NCBI GenBank assembly: GCA_033439295.1
Contig: JAVTLE010000005.1
Coordinates: 980,501 to 1,044,500 of the forward strand
From: Deuterostichococcus epilithicus
Lineage: Eukaryota; Chlorophyta; Trebouxiophyceae; Prasiolales; Stichococcaceae
Direction: 5' to 3'
DNA: 64,000 bases
The position numbers and the translations under genes are program-made. Positions within the stretch are counted from its first letter, which is position 1, and every line of letters begins with the position of its first letter. The notes below the pieces were generated by a model. The model did not search any database. It was not told the origin of the DNA and saw nothing but the letters and a program-made list of their open reading frames with translations. Shown one piece after another: positions 37,301 to 47,108 of this stretch.

Positions 37301-40300
37301 TGCTGCTCGACTCCTTTTGCTCGCAAAGCTGCGCGCCCTGCCGCCGCACGCTCAGGCCGAGCAGCGTCCGTCGGCTCATTCGGCGCCCTAGCTGCGGCCT
37401 CTGCATTCCCCCAGTACAACCGCACATCCGCGCCTCGCAACAGGTACCAGCCGCTCGATGAGGACACAGGGGCAGCAGTGGCTGAGCCCATGGACGTCCC
37501 CGAGGGGCCGCGGCTAGCCGACGAGGAGGCGGCGGAGTACGCGGGAGAGGGCCGGCGCCACCGGCCGCGGCGGCGCCGGTCGCCGGCCAGCACCGACCGC
37601 CTGTATCGCAAGTTCGGCGGCGCCTACCCCGCGCTGGTGGAGGTGCTGCTGCAGCCGCGCTCCGGCCCGGTGAGTGTGTGCTTTGAATAGCTGACAGCAG
37701 TCATCGTCTGTGTTTGGAACTGTACCATTTGAGCTTTTCAAAGATTGGGGAGGGCAAGTCGTTCGCGCCGCTGCTTAGGTCCTGGTGCCTTGTTGGCGCC
37801 GAATGGCGCAAGCGCCCTGATTGGCATCGACTGGATTCTGCGGTGTGCGACACCGCGGCGGTTGCAGACACCACCAGCGGTCAGACACCACCAGCAGTCA
37901 CCTGCTTCGTCTGGCAGTAGTCCTGCCGAGCCGCTGTGCACTGCTGCAGCGCCTGAGCACAACAGCGCAATCTGGACGTGCAGCTTACAGTACAGGGCTG
38001 GTGAGGTGCATCTGGCGTGTGCGCAGGTGGCGGCCATGGGCGCGCGGCTGCTGTGCCGGCTGCGGGCATACGAGCAGGCTGCCAGCTTCCAGGTGCCCCC
38101 CCCCCTGCACACACGATCTTGCAGCCTCTCAAGTTGCCCCATAAAAGGACACACAGCCCTGCTGGACTCTGCAGGGAAAAGGCACGCCTAACAGCGCCAA
38201 TCTGCGAGAGGAACCATTACATCGGCCAGCCAGCTGCGCTGTCATCTTGCAACATGCGAGCCGCTGCTACATGGGCCAATCCGCCTGGAGTAGGCGACAG
38301 CCGGCTTGCAAGGTCCTGAAGCAGGAGCAGAGACGCCTGCTTGACCAGACCTGACCGTGAAGTGCCCAGCCCATGGCGCCATCACATGTCTGCGTCAAGC
38401 CACATCGGACGCGGACTGTTGCGTCGCCCGGCCCGCAGCGGCTGGCGTGGCTGGTTGACCGTGCTGTCCTGGTCTTCCGCAGGTGGCGGCGGCGCAGCTG
38501 GTGGAGGCGCAGGGCGCGGCGACGCACACGGCGACAGTGCTGACGGCGCAGGCCGGCGCCGCGCTGCTGCGCCTGTCGGAGCTGCTGCGGGCGGGGCGCG
38601 AGCCCCGCAGCCGCAGGCCGACGTGCTGCCGGCCGTCACCGCGGGTGCGCCCCGCAGGCTGCTGAATCCCTCAGCCTGGGCAGCGCGCAGGGGCGCCGGC
38701 CGAGATCGCCACGACTTCCTGTCACAGGAACCTGGCAGACTGCCTTTGCCATGCCAGGGTGCGCACGCTTTGCATCACCGCATGTCCGCATCTGCTCGGG
38801 CCAGGACTGCAGCGTTCGCCAGCTGCGGCATGTGAACGCTTGCGTGGCGACCGCCGCCAGGTGCGGCGCTGGCGCCGCCGGCGGAGCCGGAGCCGGCGAC
38901 GCTGGCCGCGATGGCGGCGCGGGACGTGGTCCCCGCGCTGGCGGCGGCGCTGCGGGTACCGGGGCGCACGTGGCGGCGCTGGCGGCCAGCCGCGCGCTGC
39001 CGCCGAGCGCGCCGTCTGCCGCCGCCATTGCCGCGCCACTGTCGCAGCCGCTGCTTGCAGGTGGGATAACAGCCTGTTTCCTCTGTGTCGTCCCGACTCA
39101 CACCTGCAACGAAGAAATACAATTTGTCTTCCTTTCAGATATCAACTTTGAGCAACCGGAGAAGCCCCGCGTTGTGCCGGCCCTACAAATCTGGTGCTAC
39201 TGGCTGTCAACGGAGCCAATGTGTGCACCAGACTCAAGGCATCGCCAGCTAAAACCCGCTTGCTGCTGCGCTGGCCTGCCAAAGTTGTCACGGAGAAAAG
39301 GCCTTTCCAAACAAGCAGGACGTGTGGTTACGGCAGGCACCCGGGCGCTGCTGGGAGTCCTGCTGTCCACGCGCCGCGGCGCAGCCTGGCTGCGCGGCCA
39401 GCCCGCCGCCACCGCCGCCCTGTTGGATGCGCTGCAGCCTGGCGGCGCCAGCATGCCGCTGCTCGACGCCGACACGGCGACCGCGCTCAGGTGCGCTGCC
39501 TTGAGCAATAGAGAGAAAGGAGAGTAAGCTTGCTGTTCATCTTGCTTGAAGCGGCTTCCGTCTGACCCCTCGCCAGGTGTTCCTCCAACAACGCGGCAGC
39601 CGCCAGCTGCACGCCATCACTGCGCAGCTTCCACTGTCCTGCTGTCTGCGCGGCAGCCAGCAACTTGGTACCCCGAGGGTATCCACAGCAGCAGGGCTCA
39701 GGCACGGTGCGACACGCAGGGGCGGCAGCGGCGCAGAGCTGGCTCTGGCGCTGCGGGCGGCACTCGCCGCGGCGCAGGCCGCCGACGCCCTGGCGGCCAC
39801 GCCGCCGCCGGCGCCTGCGGGCGCGCCGGCGCCGCCGCAGGCGGGTGGCGGCCAACCGCTGCCGGACGCGGCGGTCGTCACGGCGGCGCTGCTGGGAGCG
39901 ACGGCCACGGAGCCGGGCCGCCGGGCGGTGGTCGCGGCGCTGCTGGCCGACGCGGGCGCCTTCCGCCGCCTGCTGCAGCACATCAAGGTGGACTGGAATA
40001 CGGGCTGGTATACCTGCAGCCCAGCCGGTCTTGTGTTGCACTGGCAGAGGGAATGGCATGCACAATAACGCCAGGCCCTGCCCTAGCACGATAGTGGCGA
40101 CAAGCGAGTGAAAGCAAGGAGGGGAACACGCCATCCGCATGCTTCTTGCCCACCGTCTTGGCCTGACCCTGAAGGCGGCTGACCGTCTGGGAGGTGCCTT
40201 TCACGACCAAATGCCCAACGCAAGCAGCAGCTGAGAGTGGCGTCCACACACGCAGGGCCCGCCGCCGCCGCCGCCGACCATCGGCCTGGACGGCACACCC

Positions 40301-43300
40301 ATCGCGCCGCCGCCGCAGCCGCCGACGGCGCCCACCGCGGCCGCGATCCANNCCGCGCCGCTGCTGGCGGAGGTGCTGCGGGACCGGCACAGCGCGGCGC
40401 TGGCCGGCTGGGCGGGCACCGCGGCCTCCATCGCAGCCGCGGCGACGGCGTTTTCGGCCGCCGCCGAGGTCATAGCCTCGAAGCCAGGTGGGGTCGCGGG
40501 AGCGCCGGCCGGGACTTGGGCTGCTCGAGCGTGACTGGACCCGGCACTCGGCGTTCGAGCCTGCAGCTTTCACAAGGAGCACCTATCGCAATTATAAAGC
40601 ATGATGCTAGATTGCCAGCCCTACGGATGTGTTCCCATCGGCTCGCGTCCGTGCCGCAGGCCGTGCGAGCATNNNGGCGCTGGCCGCCGAGCTGGCGGGG
40701 CGCNNCGCCGCGGCTGCGGCGCTCACCGAGCAGGGCGCCGTCGGCGTGGCCACGACGCTGGCTGCCGACCTGCCTCCCTTTGCTGTGTCTGCCAAGCCTG
40801 CTGCGGGTGCGCGCCAATGGAGCATGGACAGGGCCTAATTACAAATCATTGTTGTGCGCAACGTTTTTTTTGCAAGACACATCATCGCCTTGCCGGGCAT
40901 CTGATGACCAGTCGCAACCGGACCCGCTGCGGCTGAAGCAGTTGTAGCGCCGCACCGCCTCCCCCGCTGCCGAGTCAGGGTCGAGCACCGGCGCCGTGGC
41001 ATGCTCTAACCTGCTTGTGACGCACAGGCGAGGCCAAGGCGCTGCCAGAGGTGGACCACACGGCGGCGGTGGCCATGGCAGCGGCGCCGGAGCGTGCAGG
41101 CGGCGCTGACGCCGGGCTGGCGCTGGCAGCGGCCGCCGCCGAGCAGGATGGCGGCGGTCGCTTCGCCGCCGCCTTCCACGATGCCGGCGGCATGCAGGTG
41201 CGCATTGTGGATTCAAGTTGAGCGCAAGTGAAGTTCAACGAAGTGTAAACTGGCAGAGGTCCGGTCCACCTCTGTTTTGAGCATGTCACGATGGTCAGCA
41301 GCTGCACCGCCGAGGAGTTCGATCGGGAAACTGGCCTCATCGCTGGCAGCAATGTGGTTCTGTACGCAAGCAAGTGCAGGCTCTGAAGTGCTGCGACTTC
41401 CACCACGAGGGTGCATCCGCGGCGACTGTCCCTGGTGCTTGTCCCCCGGCCCCGCTGCTGACGGCGTGGCTCCACTGCTGGTGACGGAGTGGTGCCACCG
41501 TCCCATCGCAGCTGCTGGAGCGGGGCGTGAGGACGGCCACGGCGCTGCTGGCGGCCGCGGAGGCAGACGCCCGCTGAGGCGCCGCCGCTGGCGCCGGCGT
41601 GGACGAGGCGGCAGCCGCCTCCGCCCGCGAGCGCGCCGTGGCATTTGCAGCGTCGGCCGCCGCCGCTGCCGCCATGCTACTGCAGCGCCTGCAGGCGCGG
41701 CGCCTGTGTCGGCTCCCTCCTGCACTGCTGCTGGTGGCGCCTGCCATGTGGTGACAAGGGGCTCGCACTTGAGGCCTCTGTTCGACAGCAGCAACCTTCG
41801 GCGGCGATTGAGGTCACAAGCTGGGCTGAGGATTGTGCAACCTCAAGGGAGCACAAACGACAGGCGCAAATGCTACAGCGTCCAGCTTCCACAGATCCTT
41901 CATGCTCTCAAAGGACTGGCAGCCAGAATGCATAGCAGGCATCCTTTCACAGAAGAATGACGCTGTGAAGTTGTCTGCATTCGGGAGGAAATATTCCATC
42001 AGTTGGAAGTCCTGCTCGAGTGGTTTCCAGTCGGGTGCGTCTGACCACGCGGGCACCAGACAAGTCGCCGCTTGGTCTCTGGGGCCGTCTGCTTTGGCGC
42101 CAGAACTGCTGCATTACTGCAGGTACCAAGTTGTATGGCACGTGTGCCCATTGGTTCTCGTGTGCCCAGACCTGCTTGCGGAATCGAGGTTCCTTGAGGT
42201 CCCGAATGAACTCCGAAACTCCTCCTCGGCAGTGGCAATGGCCGCAGTCCATCAGAACTGGGCAGGCCGGCCAGTGAGGCGCAATCTGAGTTTGCAGGCG
42301 GCGGGCGTGGAGTTGGCGGCGCGGGGGCTGCAGCGGGCGCTGCTGGNGCTGCACGGCGNCCTGGCGTTGGCGCCCGAGTCCCTGGCGGCCGCCCTCGGCC
42401 GCGCGTCCACCCCCGATGCGCCGCCCGCCCTGCAGGTGCACTTGACCCTTGCCTTTTGACGGGCGCCCTGACAGCACCGTAGCAGAACTGGCGCTGCCGA
42501 CACCCGACATCCTGCTGCAGCTGCCCGCCCTGAAGCAGTGCACACCGCATCTCCAGGCGGGATTTGCAGACCCTGCGTCCGTTGTGGCTCGAGGCCTGCA
42601 TGCGATTCGCCAGCCTCCCTTCTTGTTCAACAATCATGATTCGTGCCCGCCGCTGCACGCCTGCAGGCGCGCTTTGCGGTGGTGGATGCACTGCGCTGCT
42701 GGCTGGACAGCGGCTGGCGGCCCGACCTGGTGCCCTCGCTGTTCGTGGCTGCCGACGCGCCCGCCTCTGCAGACCTGCCTCCAACCCTCGTGCAGGTGAG
42801 GACATGGGGTTTGTTGCGACCACGCGCCTTGAGTTTGCATTGGGTGCGACTGAGGCCGAGTAGCCAAGGGTTCTCAGCGCCACCAGGGTTCGTGGCAATG
42901 CACAAAGCGCTGCAAGTTTTCTTCCACCTGCAGCGGTCATGCTCTGAATGGCATCTGCAAACCGCGCCCGCAGAGCCCGTCGGAGATGCTGGCCGCGGCG
43001 CTGCTGCTGGGCGACCTGTTCCCGCCCGAGTGGCCGCCGCCGGGCGCCGCTCGCCGCCCGGGGCAGCCGCACCCGCCGCCCTCGGGCATGGCGGGCCGCG
43101 CCGCAATGGCGCGGGCACTGGAGGGCGTCAGCGGGCCGCTGGCGGGGCTGCTTGCCACCGCGGCTGGGTGCGAGGCGCGCGTCTTCCGCGCGGCGCTCGT
43201 CCGCCTGGCCGCCCGCGCAGCAGGTCTGTTCCTGTATAGTTACGAAATTACAAGCGGAAGGCCCTGCAGGCCAGGCGGTCGGCGGTCACTGCCTCGGTTG

Positions 43301-46300
43301 CGCCCCTGCCGTCGCCGCAGGCCAGGCGGTCGGCGGTCACTGTTTCGGTTGCGCCCCTGCCGTCGCCGCAACCGCACTGCAGCACGCGCCTCCCCAGGTC
43401 GTCGGGTGCTCGCCGAAGCGCACAGCACCTCCCGGGCCGCGGCCTCGCTCGAGCTTGCGCCCGCGCCGGCTCCATGCAAGGTGCTGTCGATCTGTCAGCG
43501 CTGCGGCTACTCCTGCCGCAGGCCTGGGCGGCGGCATGGGCCTGTTCCTGGCGGGGCCCCTGGTGGAGGAGCTGCGCGCGGCGCCCGCGGTGGACGCGCC
43601 CCTGGCCGCAGGCCGCCGTGTGCTGGAGGTCCTGGTGCCGCTCGCCTACCGCCCGGCCCTCAAGGTGCGCATCGCCAATCGACTCATCTCAGCTGGTCTC
43701 AATGTGCCTGCCGGCCCCGTCCTCAGGGTGTGTCCCAGGCCATCGGCGTCGGCGCGCCGAGCTGGAGGTGAGGCGGGCGTGTGCTTTAAGAAAACAAGGT
43801 GTCGGCGACGGCTGCTGCTCGGAAGCCCGAGACCCTAGCGGCTTCGAAGGGCGCAGCAGCAGCCCGCACGCCAGCAGGGGCCGGGAGCGGAGGCCCGCTG
43901 GCCAGCAGTTCAGCAAGTACTTTCAGAGCCCGCGCACTCCGTCGTCCAAACTCGTCGCCCCCCCTGCTCTCCCCAGGCGGCGTTCCTGCAGCTGGAGGCA
44001 GCGGCCGGCCTGGCGCGGCTGCTGGCGGCGGCGGCNGCNCCGGNGGCGGCGCTGCGCCCGGGGTACGACGAGGGTGAGGCTGCCGCGGTGGCCACCATGG
44101 CGCTGGAGGCGGCCACGGTGCTGCTGAGCCCGGAGGTGTGCCTGGACCCCAGCCTGCCGGTCGAGCAGCGCAGCGTCGCCGACACGCCGCCGCTGCCCGA
44201 GGTGCGCTGTCTGTCCCTGTGATTTCTGAACCCTCCCCCTCCTCTGCCGCGGGGGTGCACGCGCAGGCCGCCGCTGCGCTGCCGCACCTGGAGCACCACG
44301 ACTGTGTCGGTGAGTCCAGTGTGAGCAGCAATTTGCTGCAACCACCGAAGGCACCGAAATTCTGCACCTTGCCCAAAATCGGGAGCCCTGGTTCAGCTTG
44401 GGCATCGCTCATCCCTGAAACCTCTTGAGACACACACAGGCCGCGTCGCTGGTGGCCGTCATCCTGGGCTGCCTGCCGCGGCTGGGCGGCTGCGCACACA
44501 TCGCGGCGCGGGTGGTGCGGTCGCTGGCGGGGGCGCGCCCGGGCCGCGCGGCGTTGGCGGGCGGCTCCGGCCGCTGGCGCGCCGCGGCGCTGGGGCCGCT
44601 GGCGGAGGCCGTTGATGCCGCAGGGGCGCTGCAGTGGGCCGCAACCCGGCTGTGGCAGCACACAGGCGAGTACGGGCTGCTGGGCCGGCAGCGAGTGAAG
44701 GTTGGAAAAGCATCGTCGACCAGCCCCCGGTGGCAGGGCGAGTGCGAGTTGTTGGGCATGTCAGCAGTGGGAGCGGCGGTACCGCACCTGGAACGCTCGA
44801 TGCCACCGCCAACTGGCTGGAGCCGGCATGGTCCCTGCCACTTGCCGCCAGCGCGGCTTCACCTCCGAGCTTTTCCGGCTGTCGGCCCGGTGACCCTGCT
44901 CGTCGGTCGTGGTGCGCAGACGCAGTGCCGGGGGAGCCGGAGGCGATGAGCGGCATCCGCCAGGAGATGGCCTCCGTGCTGCAGGTGTGCTGCTGAGGCC
45001 CAGTCCCGTTTTCATCAGACGCCGCTCAGCGATGATGCGCCTCCAAATATCTCCTTCTGCTTGACGTGTGACTCATCTGCCCGCACTCTGTTGAACACTT
45101 TAGATTGGAAACACTTGAGACCAACCGCACTTGAAGACCTTATCTGCTTGTGTTCCCTCGTCCGCGCAGGCGGCGGCGGTGGCGTCGCTGGACGACGGGG
45201 ATCGCGGCGAGGAGGACTACCAGGAGTTTGCGGCGCCGCCGCCGTCGGCGCGCTTTGCCGCCGCGGTGCAGGCGGCCGTCGCCGCCGCCGCCCCCGAAGC
45301 ACGCGATGAGCCGGGGTGCGGCCCCCTCGCCTGTCTTCGCCCGCCCGCAAGCGGTGGCGTCCAGGGCGCAGTCCTGACTCGTCGCCCACTGACGATCACG
45401 GCCACTGACGACCACGGCTCCTGGAGCGCCCCCCCGGGCGAGGTGTGATCACCCTGCAGTGGCTGACTTGAAAGCGTGGACGCCCAGCGCCAGTTGCCGA
45501 CCGCCTCGCGTGTGGCACACCGCAGGCCGGAGGCGCCGCTGGCGTCGGCGCACGACNCCGCCAGCCGCACTTTCTGGCGCAACGTCGCCGCGCGCGGCGG
45601 CGGCGCCCAGGCGGCCGCCGCGGGGCGGCCAGGCGCCCGGCTTCGGCTTGGGCCCCGTGGTATGGGAGGTCGCCGCGGCCGCGGCGCCGGCGCCCTTCGC
45701 GGCGCATGTGCCGGCCGGCCTGGCGCCGGCGCGCCGCCCGCGCAGCGAGCCGCTCGCGGCCTTCTCCAAGGCCAGGGACGCCGGGAAGGAGGACGCGGAA
45801 GCGGCCGCGGCGGCAGCGGGAAGCGGCGCGGCGGTGAAAACGGAGGACAAAGACAAGGTGGTGCTGCCGGGCGCAGACCTGCCGCCAGTCGTCGCGCCTT
45901 CCAGGTGCGGCTCTCCCCAGGGCCTCTGTGTCCAGGAGCACTGCCGGACCTCGCGGCCAGGGTGCCGCAGCCGGCACCGTGAGCTGCCAACCTGGAAACA
46001 CAAATTCAGCCAAAGGCCTCTGCAGCACAAGAACGACATACGAGACAGAGAGGACTTCCTGTTCACCGGTCGCTATGAAGTGCTCTTGACTGCAGGCGTC
46101 TCCACGCCATGACACAAACGAATTGCTGCATCTGGCTGCAGGGGCGTGGCCCGCTCGCGCGGCCGCGGCGCCAGCAACCGCCCCTCGTCCATGCACGTCG
46201 ACGACTTTGAACGCGCAAAAGGCGGCGGCGCGGCGCCGGCTGCGCGTCCGCCCAGCCCGCGCGGCGGCGGCAGGGGGCCGGGCGGCGGGGACGGCAGTGG

Positions 46301-46801
46301 CCCCGGCAGCCCGCGCGGCGGCGGCAGGGATGCGATGCGCGGCGGCAGTCCCGGCGCTCGCGGCCGCAGCCATGAGCTCGGCGACAGCAGCCGCGATGGC
46401 CCCCGTGAGCAACCCCGCAGCAAGTCGCCGGGCAGCCGCCCAGCACCCAAGCAGGCGCGCTTGGCACATCCCACCTGGTTGTCCACAGGTTTTCTTTCGA
46501 AGCTCACGCCGCAAGGTGTGTGATGTTGCCTGGACCTGAATCGGGTGCCGCAGTCCGGCGGCAGCCTTTTCCGAGCTGCGCTGCCTGCACCACGCACCTT
46601 ACGCTGTGCCCTGGTTTCTCTCGATAGGGCTCTGTCAGCAGCTCCGGCGCCGCCGCCGCGGCGGAGAAGGGCAGCATGCAGGCAATCCTGGCGAACCCGG
46701 AGGCGGCGGCGGAGCTGTTCCGGGACCCCAAGCGTCTGCAGCGGCTGCTCGAGGAGAATCCAGCGCTCATCTCCGTGCTGAAGTCGCGCCTGGGCAAGTG
46801 A
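31067..46801 (+). CDS. VIR: Virilizer homolog, scaffold of the m6A mRNA methyltransferase
   Basis: Virilizer (VIRMA in animals, VIR in plants) is the large nuclear scaffold of the complex that methylates adenosine N6 in mRNA. N-terminal exons 31067-31135, 31315-31521, 31818-31913 and 32119-32406 encode DRFGDHVQE, VRFKEPVCVTGIKVG and LVLRGRFQTLPIAVYGW, the VIR N-terminal domain. Then come LQALLGWWRPPHEAATLPAP (33601-33660), an acidic/polyQ part and Arg-Ser part (see separate entry), AYPALVEVLLQPRSGP and VAAMGARLLCRLRAYEQAA (38027-38083). Many small Ala-rich helical exons follow, including LLLGDLFPPEWPPP near 43000 and GLGGGMGLFLAGPLVEEL near 43530. The C-terminal motif SNRPSSMHVDDF (about 46175) is diagnostic of plant VIR. 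The last exon, 46628-46801, ends in LLEENPALISVLKSRLGK. Start 31067 is inferred. Runs of N fall in several exons, and not every exon was resolved. Confidence 0.88.
34352..34395 (+). repeat. CAG trinucleotide run encoding about 14 Gln
   Basis: A perfect or near-perfect CAG run within the acidic exon of Virilizer, read in frame as polyglutamine. Such tracts vary in length between strains. Confidence 0.9.
35160..35470 (+). repeat. CTG/GCAGCTG-rich low-complexity tract
   Basis: Interspersed CTG/CAG triplets occupy most of this stretch, just upstream of the U6 gene. It makes long Ala/Leu/Cys-rich open frames on both strands, with no conserved motif. I read it as intronic low-complexity DNA, though part could be a poorly conserved exon. 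Confidence 0.6.
35547..35553 (+). promoter_or_regulatory. TATA box of the U6 gene
   Basis: TATATAT begins 28 bp before the predicted U6 start. Plant-type U6 genes, transcribed by RNA polymerase III, have a TATA box near this position. The usual plant upstream element was not recognised. Confidence 0.75.
35575..35682 (+). ncRNA. U6: U6 spliceosomal snRNA, within a Virilizer intron
   Basis: U6 is the catalytic RNA of the spliceosome. The sequence opens with a short stem-loop (GTCCTTCGG). It carries the invariant GATACAGAGAAGATTAGC: the ACAGAGA box at 35613-35619 pairs with the 5' splice site, and AGC at 35625-35627 is the catalytic triad. The internal stem-loop region (GGCCCCTGTGCAAGGATGAC) and ACACGCA follow, then an A/T-rich tail ending in six T. 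Length is about 108 nt, as usual. Two bases differ from the sequence common to plants and animals: AGCTTGG for AGCATGG, and CTGTGC for CTGCGC. With a TATA box and T-run present the copy looks functional. It lies on the same strand as Virilizer, between exons at about 35156 and 36000. Confidence 0.95.
35679..35684 (+). terminator. oligo-T terminator of the U6 gene
   Basis: Six consecutive T on the plus strand directly after the U6 3' end, the standard RNA polymerase III stop signal. Confidence 0.85.
35803..35856 (+). repeat. CAG/CGG triplet run in intron
   Basis: A block of CAG triplets followed by alternating CGG and CAG triplets, about 120 bp after the U6 gene and before the Lys/Arg-rich exon near 36000. 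Position suggests intron. Confidence 0.7.
43270..43370 (+). repeat. 51-bp tandem duplication in a Virilizer intron
   Basis: Two adjacent units start at 43270 and 43321. They differ at only two bases (CC versus TT) over the compared 50. Each ends in a CCGTCGCCGCA stretch that could act as a splice acceptor. The near-identity implies a recent duplication. Confidence 0.9.
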
Positions 46802-47108
46802 TGCGCACTGGCGGCTGGAGGTAGATGTGAGACAGATGCGCAGGGAGGCGGAGCCTTCTAAACGTGCTAAAACTCGGGTTGTGAGAGAGGAAAGCGCGGC
46901 TTCCCAGATCGGATTTTTGGGACGATGGGCAGAGCTGGAGGAACAGCTTTGCCATGATCTGCTGCCAACTCTGCCATTTGCATCAGCGTGTCTGTGTATG
47001 TGCAAAAGTGGCGCAGCATTGCACGTTTCCAAAATCCTGTGCCAGTGTTGAGACGCCCTAGAGTATATCTCTAGAAGACCCCACACATGGCACGATGCTA
47101 GATCCGGC
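46802..47108. other. convergent intergenic region, Virilizer / UPL6
   Basis: A 307-bp gap holding the 3' UTRs of two genes that face each other. A/T-richer than coding sequence; no gene seen. Confidence 0.5.

Larger units (their letters stand above)
33670..37610 (+). other. disordered acidic/polyQ and Arg-Ser insert within Virilizer
   Basis: In land-plant VIR the segments matching LGWWRPPHEAATLPAP and AYPALVEVLLQPRSGP are, from memory, nearly adjacent. Here about 3.9 kb separates them. The exons in between encode an acidic Gly/Asp/Tyr stretch (about 33990-34290; GDGMYEDVYGDGYGGQ), polyQ, a Gly/Ser/Asp tail, a DDLDLMLAATPDR segment (about 35006-35156), then Lys/Arg/Ser sequence (36000-36162; KSKHKHKKRHRSRD) and a long Arg-Ser-Asp block (36370-37130) like those of splicing factors. 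It ends in RYQPLDEDTG. Confidence 0.7.
31405..45560. other. scattered ambiguous bases (N) in Virilizer exons
   Basis: Unresolved bases cluster at about 31405-31431, 36504-36541, 40351-40352, 40673-40705, 42347-42359, 44037-44045 and 45557. They sit in very GC-rich coding stretches and probably mark sequencing or consensus problems; reading frame continues across them where it can be checked. Confidence 0.8.

Noticed and set aside
31067-46801. Virilizer region as two or three separate genes
   Set aside because: N-terminal domain, the LGWW segment, the DLFPPEWPPP segment, the SMHVDDF motif and the C-terminal helix occur in the order known for plant VIR, all on one strand, with no intervening start or gene on the other strand. 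Only transcripts would settle it fully.
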